A stretch of 64,000 nucleotides of DNA from Sulfitobacter brevis (GCF_900112755.1 NZ_FOMW01000006.1:217701-281700); one strand, 5' to 3'. Shown: positions 54,876 to 63,450, counted from the stretch's first letter. Notes: a model not told the origin generated them from the letters alone. Translations and numbers: made by a program.

Positions 54876-55313
54876 ATGTCGAAAGCAGCGTCTTCTAAAG
54901 CCCCAACCACGAGCGCCAAAGCGGCTGTTAAATCCGGCGCGATAGGCGCCGCAGCACCGACCTCCGCAACCGGCGCCGGCACAGCGCCATCGACCAAGGC
55001 CGCCAAACCCACGGTCGTTGATACCCCGCAAGCAGTTATCCTTGGTCCGGTAATGCGCAAGAAAGAGCTGATCGATGCAGTTGTTGAGCGATCTGCGATC
55101 AAGAAGAAGGACGCCAAACCTGTTGTCGATGCCATGCTCGCAATTTTGGGCGAAGCGCTGGCTGACAATCGCGAATTGATCCTACCTCCACTCGGCCGCA
55201 TCAAAGTCCGCCGCGAAAAGGCTCTGCCGAATGGCCGGGTGATGGTTGTCAAAGTGCGCCAGTCCTCGCAGACGAGTGACGAGGCTTCAGGTGATGACGG
55301 CGAGGATATCTGA
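54876..55313 (+). CDS. HU-like DNA-binding protein with Ala/Lys-rich N-terminal tail
   Basis: A 145-residue protein. Residues 1-60 form a low-complexity Ala/Ser/Thr/Lys tail (SKAASSKAPTTSAKAAVKSG), unlike ordinary HU (90 residues), and the rest is an HU fold: RKKELIDAVVERSAIKKKDA, LGEALADNRELILPPLGRIK. It probably binds DNA as a dimer, the tail adding charge contacts as in histone-H1-like extensions. Directly behind lon. Start at 54876 chosen over 54840, which lacks a ribosome site. Confidence 0.82.
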   Translation: MSKAASSKAPTTSAKAAVKSGAIGAAAPTSATGAGTAPSTKAAKPTVVDTPQAVILGPVMRKKELIDAVVERSAIKKKDAKPVVDAMLAILGEALADNRELILPPLGRIKVRREKALPNGRVMVVKVRQSSQTSDEASGDDGEDI

Positions 55314-55401
55314 AGGTTAGGCAAGCTTTCCTTGCGGCACTCTGTTTTTCAGCAGGCGGCCCCTTGCAAGGCAGGCCGCAATTGTCTAGTTCGACCGGCA
55401 C

Positions 55402-55476
55402 GGGTGATTAGCTCAGTGGTAGAGCGCTTCGTTCACATCGAAGATGTCAGGAGTTCAAATCTCTTATCACCCACCA
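55402..55476 (+). tRNA. tRNA-Val (CAC)
   Basis: A cloverleaf of 75 bases including encoded CCA. Acceptor arm GGGTGAT/ATCACCC, D arm GCTC..GAGC, anticodon arm CTTCG-TTCACAT-CGAAG with anticodon CAC (55434-55436), T arm with GTTCAAAT. Confidence 0.95.
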
Positions 55477-55546
55477 TACTCCACAGATTTTTCTTCAAGC
55501 CGGATCGGCACAGGCTGAATGGTGACTGAGGTGCAGACTGTCTTCT

Positions 55547-56152
55547 TTGGCATCCAATCGCGTGGTTAAATTGCAGAGCTATCCCCCGATCTGGTTCTTG
55601 CGCCATGGCCAAACCGAATGGAACCGCGCCTTCCGGCTGCAAGGGCAGATGGATTCGCCTCTCACGGAGCAGGGGATCGCCGAGGCAAAGGCTCAAGCGG
55701 CGTTGATCGGTCCCGTTCTGCTACAATCGCCCGCAGTAATTGTGTCGCCCTTGGGACGTACACGCCAGACTGCAGATATCGTGATGGGCGGCAGGGAATA
55801 CGCAACTGACCCGCGATTGATGGAGATCGATGCGGGCGCATGGCAAGGCAGGCTGTGCGAAGAGATTATGAGGGAAAGCCCTGATCTGGCTCATACCTCA
55901 CCAACAGCGCTACAGATTTATCAAGCCGCGCCAGACGGCGAAGGGCTGGAACGTTTCCACAACCGGATCACGGCGTTTCTGGAGGACCTCACGGGGCCCA
56001 CTGTCATCATCGCGCATGGTTTACTGGGGCAGGTGCTGCGGGCGCAGGTTTGCGGATTGAGCCTTGATGCCGCAGGTCATCTCCCAAACTTGCAGGGCTG
56101 CATATATCATTTGGAAAGAGGCCAGGAGCATATTCTGGCCGGAGCGACATGA
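55547..56152 (+). CDS. Histidine phosphatase (phosphoglycerate-mutase-like) 1
   Basis: A 201-residue member of the histidine phosphatase superfamily: catalytic LRHGQTEWN, second histidine in VIIAHGLLGQV and SPLGRTRQTADIV. The likely start is the TTG at 55547 or GTG 55562, since no ATG is near the conserved core. It overlaps the second phosphatase by four bases (ATGA). Substrate unknown; a small-molecule or sugar-phosphate phosphatase is likely. Confidence 0.85.
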   Translation: MASNRVVKLQSYPPIWFLRHGQTEWNRAFRLQGQMDSPLTEQGIAEAKAQAALIGPVLLQSPAVIVSPLGRTRQTADIVMGGREYATDPRLMEIDAGAWQGRLCEEIMRESPDLAHTSPTALQIYQAAPDGEGLERFHNRITAFLEDLTGPTVIIAHGLLGQVLRAQVCGLSLDAAGHLPNLQGCIYHLERGQEHILAGAT

Positions 56153-56721
56153 AGCCCTATCCTGATCTCTATATCTTGCGGCACGGCCAGACCGAGTGGA
56201 ACGCGACGGGTCGGCTGCAGGGGCATTACGATTCCGCTTTGACGGCGCTCGGCACTGCGCAGGCCACGGCGCAGCATGACATTCTGCGACAGCGGGATCT
56301 TACGGGCTTTCGCGCCTTCAGCAGCCCGCAGGGGCGGGCCTTCCGCACGGCGGGCATCGCGCTGTCGGGGCTGATTGCCAATATCACGACCGACGAAGCA
56401 CTCAGCGAGATCGGGCTCGGCGAATGGGCGGGCGCTGAGCGGGAGCCATTGATGACCGCACATGGCACGCGCGATGGATTTGCGCTTTATGAACTTGCCC
56501 CCAACGGCGAAGGTTTTGCGGCGTTACAGGCACGCTGCGCCGAGTTTCTGGACCGCCTGCAAGGTCCTGCCGTGTTGGTTACCCACGGGATCACATCGCG
56601 GATGATCCGGCTGATTTTGTCGGACCAACCCCTGTCTTATCTGCCGGAAATCGGCGGCGGGCAGGGGGTGGTTTACTACTTCGCGCAAGGATCACGCAAA
56701 CAGATGAAGTTTCAGGCTTGA
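56149..56721 (+). CDS. Histidine phosphatase (phosphoglycerate-mutase-like) 2
   Basis: A 190-residue paralogue of the preceding gene: LRHGQTEWNATGRLQGHYDS, SSPQGRAFRTAGIALSG and VLVTHGITSRM. Coupled by a four-base overlap. The two proteins are clearly related and probably arose by tandem duplication; both lie between two tRNA-Val genes. Confidence 0.88.
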   Translation: MKPYPDLYILRHGQTEWNATGRLQGHYDSALTALGTAQATAQHDILRQRDLTGFRAFSSPQGRAFRTAGIALSGLIANITTDEALSEIGLGEWAGAEREPLMTAHGTRDGFALYELAPNGEGFAALQARCAEFLDRLQGPAVLVTHGITSRMIRLILSDQPLSYLPEIGGGQGVVYYFAQGSRKQMKFQA

Positions 56722-56755
56722 AACCCGTCGCGGCCTTGGATAATACGCAGCCAGC

Positions 56756-56831
<76 letters not shown>

Positions 56832-56883
56832 TATTTTCAATAAGTTAGCGTTAATTTTCGAAGTGTTCTTCGGTTCATTGAAC

Positions 56884-57885
56884 CTAGGAGACATTTTTGT
56901 CCCGTGTGAAATCAAGGGCCTGCGCTGCTCTCCGCAGGTGGTCTGGCGAAAATCTTGCATAAACACGCTCGGTTACGGTGGTGTTGGAGTGACCCATGAA
57001 CTGGCTAATCTCGCCCATCGGAATACCTGCCTCGGCCATGTGAACCGCACTGGTGTGGCGTAACACATGCGGAGAGACATCCCGCAGCCCCGCGGCTTGC
57101 GCGGCAGATGCGAACCCTCGGGTAATGCTTTTAATGGGCTGACCGGCCCATTCCACAACATGGTCGCTCAAAGCAGCTTGCCGGGCACTGAGGAGCGCCT
57201 GGCGCAAACCTTCATTCATCGGAACCACAGCACGGCCTTTCCGAGGACCGGTAGCTGATTTACGCAGATCAATCTGGTTGCGCTCAAAGTCGACGCGGTC
57301 CCAAGTTAGTTCCAGTATTGCTGAGACGCGCGCGGCGGTTGAGAACATCAGTCGAATAGCCAGTTTAATGTGGGGCCCTGCTGGTGCGGCGAGTAAGCAA
57401 TCAATTTCAGGCTGCGTGAGATAGCGATCTTTTGGCGCGGGTTTCGAGGGCCTTTCAATATGGGGAACATGCTCAATCCGCCTCTGTTTCTTCGCCCAGT
57501 TCAGCACAGTGCTTAAATGACCAAGCTCTGTCCAAATGGTTCCGGGCTTGACCCCCTCCTTGGTGCGGTTTTTTGTGTAGGCGCGACAGGTCTGTGTATC
57601 GATTTGATCTGCGCGAAGAGCCCCGAAGTGCTTGAGGATCGGTTTGCCGGTGTAGCGCATCGTCATGGCCACAGGGCGGCCACTACGCTCCCCCAGATAC
57701 AGGTGCCAGAGGTCCGTCACCGTGGCTGCGGCTGCGGCCGTAGCCTGGCGCTGGTAGACGTCTAGGGCTTCAGCTTCCGCTTCCTTGGCACTGCGTGCTT
57801 TAAGTTGATAACGGCGGCGCTTTCCTTGTTCTTTCCAGTAAACGCAGAAACCTCCGCGGAACCGGCCGATTGTGATCTCTGGCAT
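56884..57885 (-). CDS. int: Tyrosine recombinase (integrase)
   Basis: A 333-residue phage-type integrase. Catalytic residues are visible: R186 (AARVSAILELTW), H273-x-x-R276-H277 (SPHVLRHTSAVHMAEAG), H299 (FMGHS) and nucleophile Y309 (TTVTERVYARF). An N-terminal Arm-binding-type domain (GRFRGGFCVYWKEQGKRRRY) and a SAM-like core domain precede it. It reads toward the tRNA-Val(TAC), so it should integrate the element there. Its 5' end overlaps the excisionase-like gene by 124 bases. Confidence 0.93.
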   Translation of the reverse strand: MPEITIGRFRGGFCVYWKEQGKRRRYQLKARSAKEAEAEALDVYQRQATAAAAATVTDLWHLYLGERSGRPVAMTMRYTGKPILKHFGALRADQIDTQTCRAYTKNRTKEGVKPGTIWTELGHLSTVLNWAKKQRRIEHVPHIERPSKPAPKDRYLTQPEIDCLLAAPAGPHIKLAIRLMFSTAARVSAILELTWDRVDFERNQIDLRKSATGPRKGRAVVPMNEGLRQALLSARQAALSDHVVEWAGQPIKSITRGFASAAQAAGLRDVSPHVLRHTSAVHMAEAGIPMGEISQFMGHSNTTVTERVYARFSPDHLRRAAQALDFTRDKNVS

Positions 57886-58043
57886 TCGTAAGCCTCTACA
57901 TAATGGTGGGGTATTCGGATCATACGTCCGACGAAAAAAGCGCTGAGGTCGCCGCGGTGCACCATCTGGCGAACTGTTTCTGCGGAACAGTCCCAGCGTG
58001 CTGCAAGTGTCTCAGGTGTAAACGGGCGTTTTTGTGGTTCCAT
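57762..58043 (-). CDS. Excisionase-like HTH protein
   Basis: A 93-residue protein. The first 55 residues (MEPQKRPFTPETLAARWDCS; RQMVHRGDLSAFFVGRMIRI) form a MerR/excisionase-type winged helix; the rest (YECQRSQSAGSAEVSAFTGK to KHAVPRKRKLKP) is basic and overlaps the start of int in another frame. AGAGGC lies before the start. A recombination directionality factor for the neighbouring integrase is the natural reading; the long overlap implies coupled expression. Confidence 0.78.
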   Translation of the reverse strand: MEPQKRPFTPETLAARWDCSAETVRQMVHRGDLSAFFVGRMIRIPHHYVEAYECQRSQSAGSAEVSAFTGKNKESAAVINLKHAVPRKRKLKP

Positions 58044-58217
58044 GATGTGCCTCTGTTGGAGCAACGAAAAGAGAGTTTGGCTCCGCAGATTGTTTGGTTC
58101 TACCTTGCGGTGCAGAGGTGATATCGCACAGCTACCGGATTTTTCAGAGCTCTCGCGGGACTTAGTCTGTAGGTTAAAAAACGGTTTTCTTGGGCTTTTT
58201 TTTGATGGAGCTCCTGT

Positions 58218-58541
58218 TTAGCCCCGCATGCTCTCTATGGTCTGGCAGACGTCGAGCTCTATGACCTCCCAGGCCGCGCGCATGTCATCCAAACAGGTTT
58301 CCAGCTCAGCTGTTTTTTCTTCGGAATAGTGCGCGGGGAAAGATAAACAGTAAGCATGTTCATAGGCCCTAGAAAACTGAGCAAAAGGATCCCGCGGACC
58401 TAAGACTTCGGCGACTGCTTGAATTAACAGTCTGTGGACCGCGACATCCACGGGTTTGAAGAACGGGTTGGCTGGGTCGCTGGGTGGACTGAACCGAGTT
58501 GCCACCTCGCGTGCAAACTCTGCGGGGGTAGGGGCTGTCAT
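58218..58541 (-). CDS. Element-encoded hypothetical protein
   Basis: A 107-residue protein beginning MTAPTPAEFAREVATRFSPP with an AAAGG site in front. It is mostly helical and acidic at the end (SEEKTAELETCLDDMRAAWE). No domain is recognised. Longer frames upstream to 58658 exist but lack support. It lies between the excisionase gene and the plus-strand replication genes. Confidence 0.6.
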   Translation of the reverse strand: MTAPTPAEFAREVATRFSPPSDPANPFFKPVDVAVHRLLIQAVAEVLGPRDPFAQFSRAYEHAYCLSFPAHYSEEKTAELETCLDDMRAAWEVIELDVCQTIESMRG

Positions 58542-59028
58542 GGGGGTTACCTTTCTGGTTTCTGGGCCGTCGTGGCGACCTTGCTTCCTGACCAGGACAA
58601 AAGGCAGCTGAGGGTCCGTCAATGTCAGTGCTGTGAAGCCCACCAGGCGCGTTTGCATGTAGGGACGCCCAGATGGCCATTATCGTCTGGGCCCGGGTTG
58701 TTGGGTGCATCCTTGATCTGGGCTGGGATGAACCCGCGGGTATCGCACCCTGTCCGGGAGATCAGCCGGGGGAGGTCATGCCCCTTTCCGACCAAGATCG
58801 GCGGGCTTTGGGCTGCGCGCCCAAAAGCAGACCCGCGGCAATTAGGTTTGGCGGATTTAAAGGCTTAAGTGAGCGCTAGTTTTCAAAATACGTCGTGGAA
58901 TTATCGGCGCTAAGGCCAGTTTTGAGAATGGTCCCTGGTTAGTCTGTAGGACTACCGATCAGACGCCTTTGAAAGCCAAAGCCAGCGAACACAAGTCACA
59001 GTCATTGAAACACCGCTAAGGAAAAATC
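58542..59028. other. 487-base region before the HTH-primase pair
   Basis: Short overlapping open frames on both strands (for example plus 58673-58879) cannot be told apart and show no family. TTAGTCTGTAGG occurs here (58939-58950) and again at 58162-58173, a direct repeat that could be a shared operator. The plus-strand promoter of the HTH gene should lie here. Confidence 0.4.
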
Positions 59029-59265
59029 ATGACTGACTCTCCCGAACTTCTGACAACTAAGGACGCTGCCCGCCTGCTTGGCGTGTCTGAACGGACGCTG
59101 GCCCGATGGTACAGTGTCCGCACTGGTCCTGCCCGGATCACCATCGGCCGCAAGGTTCTATATCGCCTCCAAGCGATACACGATTGGCTGCGCGCCAATG
59201 AAACTCAACCAACAACAACCTTTGCCAATAGCGCGATGCGCTTCACTGAAGGAACTCAAGAATGA
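59029..59265 (+). CDS. AlpA/excisionase-type helix-turn-helix protein
   Basis: A 78-residue protein with a MerR-like HTH: LLTTKDAARLLGVSERTLAR and RITIGRKVLYRLQAIHDWLR. In phage satellites such small AlpA-like proteins sit next to int and primase genes and control expression or excision. A TAAGGA site precedes it. It overlaps the primase gene by four bases (ATGA), so the two are co-translated. Confidence 0.88.
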   Translation: MTDSPELLTTKDAARLLGVSERTLARWYSVRTGPARITIGRKVLYRLQAIHDWLRANETQPTTTFANSAMRFTEGTQE

Positions 59266-61547
59266 ACACTTTGGCATCTCTCTACGCAGGCGTGCAGCAC
59301 GGGTTTATCTCGGTGATCTGCATGTCGCAGGAAACCAAGAGGATCGTCGCCTCCGACTTTTTCGCCGTTACGGATTTGGCCGCAGCAGAAGAGTTTTCTA
59401 AGACCCACGCAAAAATAAATCATGTCTACTACTCGTTTAACGTCCTTCGCGCGGAACCGGCTAAAGGACGCGGAGGAGAAGCTGACTTCGTCGCATCCAT
59501 CGGCGTTTTTCTTGATATCGACATAAGACAGAACGCCGCCAACATTCATGCCGCAGATGAAAGATTGCCGGGGAGCCTCGAAGAGGTGATGACGCTTCTC
59601 GAAGAAAACAACCTTCCGAAGCCCACAAGCATCGTGAATTCAGGAAATGGGTATTATTTCCGATACTACTTCCCGGAGCCTATACTGTACCCTTCCGTGC
59701 AGGAGCGGAAAAGATTTCTGGCAGCCGCGGGCGGCTTCCACGAGGCCTTCGCCAAGGCTTGGCAAAGCAAAGGCTGGAAACTTGACCCAGTCTGGGACCT
59801 GGCGCGTGTCACCCGCATGCCGGGAACGCTGAACCACAAAACCAATCCGCCAAAGCACGTAGAACTGGTCGAACACCTTCCTGAACGCACGCTTTCCCAT
59901 GGGGAATTCTTCAAATTCGCTAAAAAGGGTTCCTCAGTTGCCGCAGGAGGATTACCTGCAGTACGCAGGTCGTCGGTGGTCGCCGGAGAAGGGGCCGCGG
60001 GTTCCGCTAAAGCTGATTTCCGCTCTGTGGTAGCGGCTTGCCGTGCAATAAGGCATTTGATTGAGAACGCCGCGCATCTGGCCTACGTTGAATGGTTTTC
60101 ATTGGCGGGGGTTCTAAAACATTGTGAGAATGGAGAGGAACTGTTCCATCAGCTTTCTCGGCTGGACCCCAGGTATGATGCCGCCGAAGCAGCGAAAACG
60201 TTCACCAATGCGACCGGCCCAACTTCGTGCAGATACTTCGGACTAGATCTGGCATGTAGCCAATGCGGAGGTTGCCCGTTTGCGGGCAACCAACACGTCG
60301 GCTCGCCAATCGCCTTTGGTGATCTTTCGAAGGCGACGGCTCAGCTCATCTCTAACACGGTTTACGCCACGTTCCGTGAGAAGTTCTTCGAGTTGGACAG
60401 CAAGCAGGCATATACCAAGGGTAACCTCAATGATCAATTCGCGCGGTTTATGCCCAAACCTGCCGCGACGCTCATTGGGGACAAGCGGATGCGGATCGTA
60501 CACCATGCCGACTATTTCCCAGGGCAGGTCGAACTTTTCGTCGAAAACGAGGGCCAAATCTCCTTCAACACCTGGCGCCCGTCAGAACTGCAGCGCGAGC
60601 CTGGAGACGTCTCAATTATTCTGGAGCACTTCGACTATCTCGTGCCCGACCCGGACGAACGTCGTCACGTACTTGATGCCCTTGCCCATTCCGTTCAGCG
60701 ACCGTCTGAGAAGATCGCGCATTGCGTCTTTTTCATCGGAGGGCAGGGAACAGGGAAGAGCTGGGTAAGCCAACTCCTGATGCTAGTCTTTGGAGCGCAC
60801 AACGTATTCGTGACGGACAACCAAATGCTGACTTCCAGCTTCAACGCACCGATGGGCAATCGCCAGGTGCTCATCCTCGAAGAAGTTGGTCTGGCGGACA
60901 AGGCAGAGGCCTACAATACCCTCAAGATGTGGGTGACGGACGAGAAGGTCACCGTCAATGAAAAGAACGTGCCGCAGTATTTCGCCACCACACCGCGCCT
61001 AATGCTGGCCTATTCGAACCGTGATCTACCCCTAAAAATCGAGGAAGGGGACCGGCGATTCATGTTTGTGCAGTCTCCATCAACCCCGAGGGACGCAGAA
61101 TACTACACCCGCCTTTTTGAACATGGGCTGCCTCAGGCAGGGGCCTTCTTGCAGTGGCTCTTTGATCGCGACATCAGCAATTTCTCCGCCAAGGCGCGTC
61201 CGCCCATGACCGGTGTGAAACGGAAGATTATCTCTGAATCGAAACCAGCCGTTAGCAGGGCTATTGAAGATATGTTGTTAGAGGGCGAATGGCCCTTCAA
61301 CGAAGAGATTTTTACCCTCAGTGACGTAATGACAGAAGTGCTGCCCCGGGTGCCGAACAACGCCAACCGCTCGCCTCAAGAGTTTGCCAAGGTCCTGCAA
61401 AAATCGGGATTTGTCCCGGCATCGAAGCACCAGGTGCGTGTCGGGTCCTACAAATATCGTTTCTGGACCAAGGCGGGGTCAAAATGGGAGGGTGCTGACT
61501 CTGAATTCTTAAAAAAGCAGTGGGAAAAGCAGGACAAGGCAGCCTGA
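59262..61547 (+). CDS. Primase-helicase (replication protein of the element)
   Basis: A 761-residue replication protein. N-terminal archaeo-eukaryotic/RepB-type primase with catalytic FLDIDIRQN (D85, D87) and the GNGYYFRYYFPEP segment; a cysteine cluster (CRYFGLDLACSQCGGCPF, about residues 325-343); then a D5/SF3-like helicase: Walker A IGGQGTGKSW (K499), Walker B VLILEEVG, NRDLPLKIEEGDRRFMF. The C-terminal region resembles winged-helix-type tails. It likely starts and unwinds its own origin; an iteron array lies 166 bases after its end. Lower GC and different codon use from the chromosome suggest transfer. Confidence 0.9.
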   Translation: MNTLASLYAGVQHGFISVICMSQETKRIVASDFFAVTDLAAAEEFSKTHAKINHVYYSFNVLRAEPAKGRGGEADFVASIGVFLDIDIRQNAANIHAADERLPGSLEEVMTLLEENNLPKPTSIVNSGNGYYFRYYFPEPILYPSVQERKRFLAAAGGFHEAFAKAWQSKGWKLDPVWDLARVTRMPGTLNHKTNPPKHVELVEHLPERTLSHGEFFKFAKKGSSVAAGGLPAVRRSSVVAGEGAAGSAKADFRSVVAACRAIRHLIENAAHLAYVEWFSLAGVLKHCENGEELFHQLSRLDPRYDAAEAAKTFTNATGPTSCRYFGLDLACSQCGGCPFAGNQHVGSPIAFGDLSKATAQLISNTVYATFREKFFELDSKQAYTKGNLNDQFARFMPKPAATLIGDKRMRIVHHADYFPGQVELFVENEGQISFNTWRPSELQREPGDVSIILEHFDYLVPDPDERRHVLDALAHSVQRPSEKIAHCVFFIGGQGTGKSWVSQLLMLVFGAHNVFVTDNQMLTSSFNAPMGNRQVLILEEVGLADKAEAYNTLKMWVTDEKVTVNEKNVPQYFATTPRLMLAYSNRDLPLKIEEGDRRFMFVQSPSTPRDAEYYTRLFEHGLPQAGAFLQWLFDRDISNFSAKARPPMTGVKRKIISESKPAVSRAIEDMLLEGEWPFNEEIFTLSDVMTEVLPRVPNNANRSPQEFAKVLQKSGFVPASKHQVRVGSYKYRFWTKAGSKWEGADSEFLKKQWEKQDKAA

Positions 61548-61556
61548 CCAGCATCT

Positions 61557-61583
61557 GCTGGGGGAGGGTCAACCTCCCCCAGC
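61557..61583 (+). terminator. Perfect hairpin after the primase-helicase
   Basis: GCTGGGGGAGG-GTCAA-CCTCCCCCAGC, 11-base arms, nine bases after the stop codon. No T run follows, so it may act as a terminator with Rho or be a structural part of the origin. Confidence 0.6.
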
Positions 61584-61593
61584 CACAACAAAA

Positions 61594-61617
61594 CTGTCTC
61601 GCGTCTCACAGTCTCAG
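61594..61617 (-). repeat. Iteron cluster, inverted half
   Basis: Three GTCTC cores at 61596, 61603 and 61611 (seven and eight bases apart), the complement of the GAGAC iterons at 61713-61736. Confidence 0.65.
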
Positions 61618-61712
61618 CACTTTCAAAGTTCTCTGAACGGGGCAGTGGATTGGGGTCGCGGAAAGAGGGGTTGAGTTGTTTTGACTTATCAGCAATTTTT
61701 GTTCTAGGAATA

Positions 61713-61736
61713 CTGAGACAGTGAGACACTGAGACA
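61713..61736 (+). repeat. Three tandem 8-bp iterons
   Basis: CTGAGACA, GTGAGACA and CTGAGACA stand head to tail. With the opposite-strand cluster 96 bases upstream they flank an AT-rich stretch, a common origin layout. Confidence 0.75.
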
Positions 61737-61882
61737 CCCTAACCCGACAAACCCCATCCTTCTTCCGGTTTTAAGTCCATCCCTCCTTATCCCACAGACT
61801 ATTAAAAACCGCGTCAGGGCGACGGCACAGGTCTTTTTAGTACATTTCGAAGGATTATGAGAAACCGCGCGCCAATCCGCTC

Positions 61883-62146
61883 TCACTTCCGATTACCCGC
61901 ATACTCCTCCCAGCGACGTCGCGCCTCCGCAGCCCGTTTCTTGGCATGCGGGAACGCGGTCACCTCGGCATATTGGGCCGCACTTTCGTAACTCGTCCAA
62001 AGCGCCGCCTGGATGTCGACAGAAACTCGCTCAACCCCACCCTCCTTGACCCGCCTATTCCGACCCCTGATCCGAAACCTCCTCCGGCTGGCCCCATCAA
62101 CCTGCAGCGCCTTCTGATAATAGGCAGGGCAAAACATGTTCAACAT
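61883..62146 (-). CDS. Element-encoded basic hypothetical protein
   Basis: An 87-residue, very basic protein (ASRRRFRIRGRNRRVKEGGV in the centre; PHAKKRAAEARRRWEEYAGN at the end). GAGGACTGATT before the start is a good ribosome site. A mid part VSVDIQAALWTSYESAAQYA may be a helix. Nucleic-acid binding is possible from charge only; no family recognised. Confidence 0.6.
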   Translation of the reverse strand: MLNMFCPAYYQKALQVDGASRRRFRIRGRNRRVKEGGVERVSVDIQAALWTSYESAAQYAEVTAFPHAKKRAAEARRRWEEYAGNRK

Positions 62147-62248
62147 AATCAGTCCTCGTTCTGGCCCTCGGCCCTAGGCCGTGCGAGCGCAGGGCGGTGC
62201 CTTTGGTCGGCGCCGAGGTGCTCCAGCGCCGACCCGTGGCAAAGGGCC

Positions 62249-62861
62249 TCAGGCGGCCGCCTGGAGGTCCTGTGATGTGGCAAGATGCGTGGCCAAGGTG
62301 GCCCTCTCCGCTGGGTTCAGGGATTGGACTGCGGTTAGAAGATCGTCGATGCCGATGGCTTTGCCAGAGGCCGCGCCTTTGACAATCCGCAACAGTTGGG
62401 CGTCAATCACATCACGGGGGTCTGGTTTCTGCAGGCGGTCGTCCGCCCGCTTTGTGAGGCTCAGGAGCGCCGCCGCAAAATCCATGGGCTTGTATTCGGG
62501 CTCAGGCTTGAATTCCCACCAGCGGACGTTTGCCAGCGTTTTGATCGACAGATCCGCATGTCTGGTTGTGCCTGCCTGAAACAGATCGGTCTGTGTCCAG
62601 ACAAACCCCAGATGCGCCTCGACCCAAGCCTTGATGGCAATTTGACCGCACGCCCTGGGGCAGCGCCTCGATAAGTTTGTTGACCATGCCAACGGCGGGT
62701 CGCACATCGCCGGTGCTCGCCCAGCGAGAGGCGACAGCGACCAGAAACAGATGAATATCCAACTGGACCGCGTGGCCCCGCCGTTGGATTGAGGCGATTG
62801 CCGCCAGGAATTGATCGTCACTATTGGCCAAGGCCAGCTTTCCAAAATTGACAGGTGCCAT
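62249..62861 (-). pseudogene. Frameshifted hypothetical gene
   Basis: From ATG 62861 (GGAGG ribosome site) the frame runs MAPVNFGKLALANSDDQFLA to NKLIEALPQGVR, then loses its sense. In the next frame a sensible protein continues QIAIKAWVEAHLGFVWTQTD to ATHLATSQDLQAAA and stops at 62249. Removing one base near 62645 (CGG-T-CAA) joins the two into about 203 residues. The product is an unknown helical protein. A programmed shift cannot be excluded but no stop-codon slip site of the known type is present; mutation or a sequence error is likelier. Confidence 0.7.
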
Positions 62862-62883
62862 GATGTATCCTCCAAAGATGTGA

Positions 62884-62986
62884 TGCTACCGTCAAACCAC
62901 GCCTGCGGCGTGGCTTGTCAGGTAGCACCCGGGGTCCCAGAGCAGAGGCTCAGACCCGGTTGGCCGGGTTTAGGCCGGGTGCTACC
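62884..62986. repeat. Three-part inverted repeat able to form alternative hairpins
   Basis: TGCTACC (62884), GGTAGCACCCGG (62921) and CCGGGTGCTACC (62975). The middle copy can pair with the first (inner stem CCACGCC-TGC-GGCGTGG) or with the third (12 perfect pairs, inner ACCCGG..CCGGGT). Both cannot form at once. Confidence 0.65.
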
Positions 62987-63219
62987 TTTGGAGATTTTCA
63001 TCGACTGTTGTGACATGTGCCGTGTCGATGGCCGGGGAGACCGGACTTTGAACGCGCAGGCATGTCAGACCTGCCCAGGTTTGCCTGGGTCATGGGGCTC
63101 AGACACGCCCGCCCGCCGCATTCCACCAAGATCCGGACCGTCAGGAACCGAAATGTGGCATCAAATGCGGAAGCTGACAGAGTGCCTGCCCCTTCGCTGT
63201 CTCTGGCCAGACTGTCCCC

Positions 63220-63239
63220 CCTGACCCCATGGGGTCAGG
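63220..63239. repeat. Perfect 20-bp palindrome
   Basis: CCTGACCCCATGGGGTCAGG, fully self-complementary with no spacer; operator-like rather than terminator-like. Confidence 0.8.
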
Positions 63240-63450
63240 CCTTACGGCACTGTCTCATTGGGGGTACGCCAAACCCCACCAATCCGGCATTTTACACCCC
63301 GTCTACAACAGGGCAGAGCTATGGCCTGAGTGCCCCATCAAGAGGGCTAGCGAGCGCTTGTTCCGCGTGGGCCTCAGGTGGCCCCACCGAGAGGACATTC
63401 GCTGCCTCTCGATAGGTTAACTCTGGCTCAGATTTGAGGTTAAATATAGC

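Larger units (their letters stand above)
61548..61882. other. 335-base AT-rich region with hairpin and iterons: candidate origin
   Basis: No gene is seen. It begins with a GCTGGGGGAGG hairpin and contains inverted clusters of GAGAC iterons around an AT-rich centre, directly behind the primase-helicase gene. Confidence 0.55.

Noticed and set aside
58434..58868. Plus-strand 144-residue frame, and 58673-58879 (68 residues)
   Set aside because: Cysteine- and tryptophan-rich, overlapping other frames, with no ribosome site or family pattern; kept only as a possibility.
63017..63420. Plus-strand frames of 132 and 63 residues
   Set aside because: Unstructured composition, mutually overlapping and running across a palindrome; no start signal.
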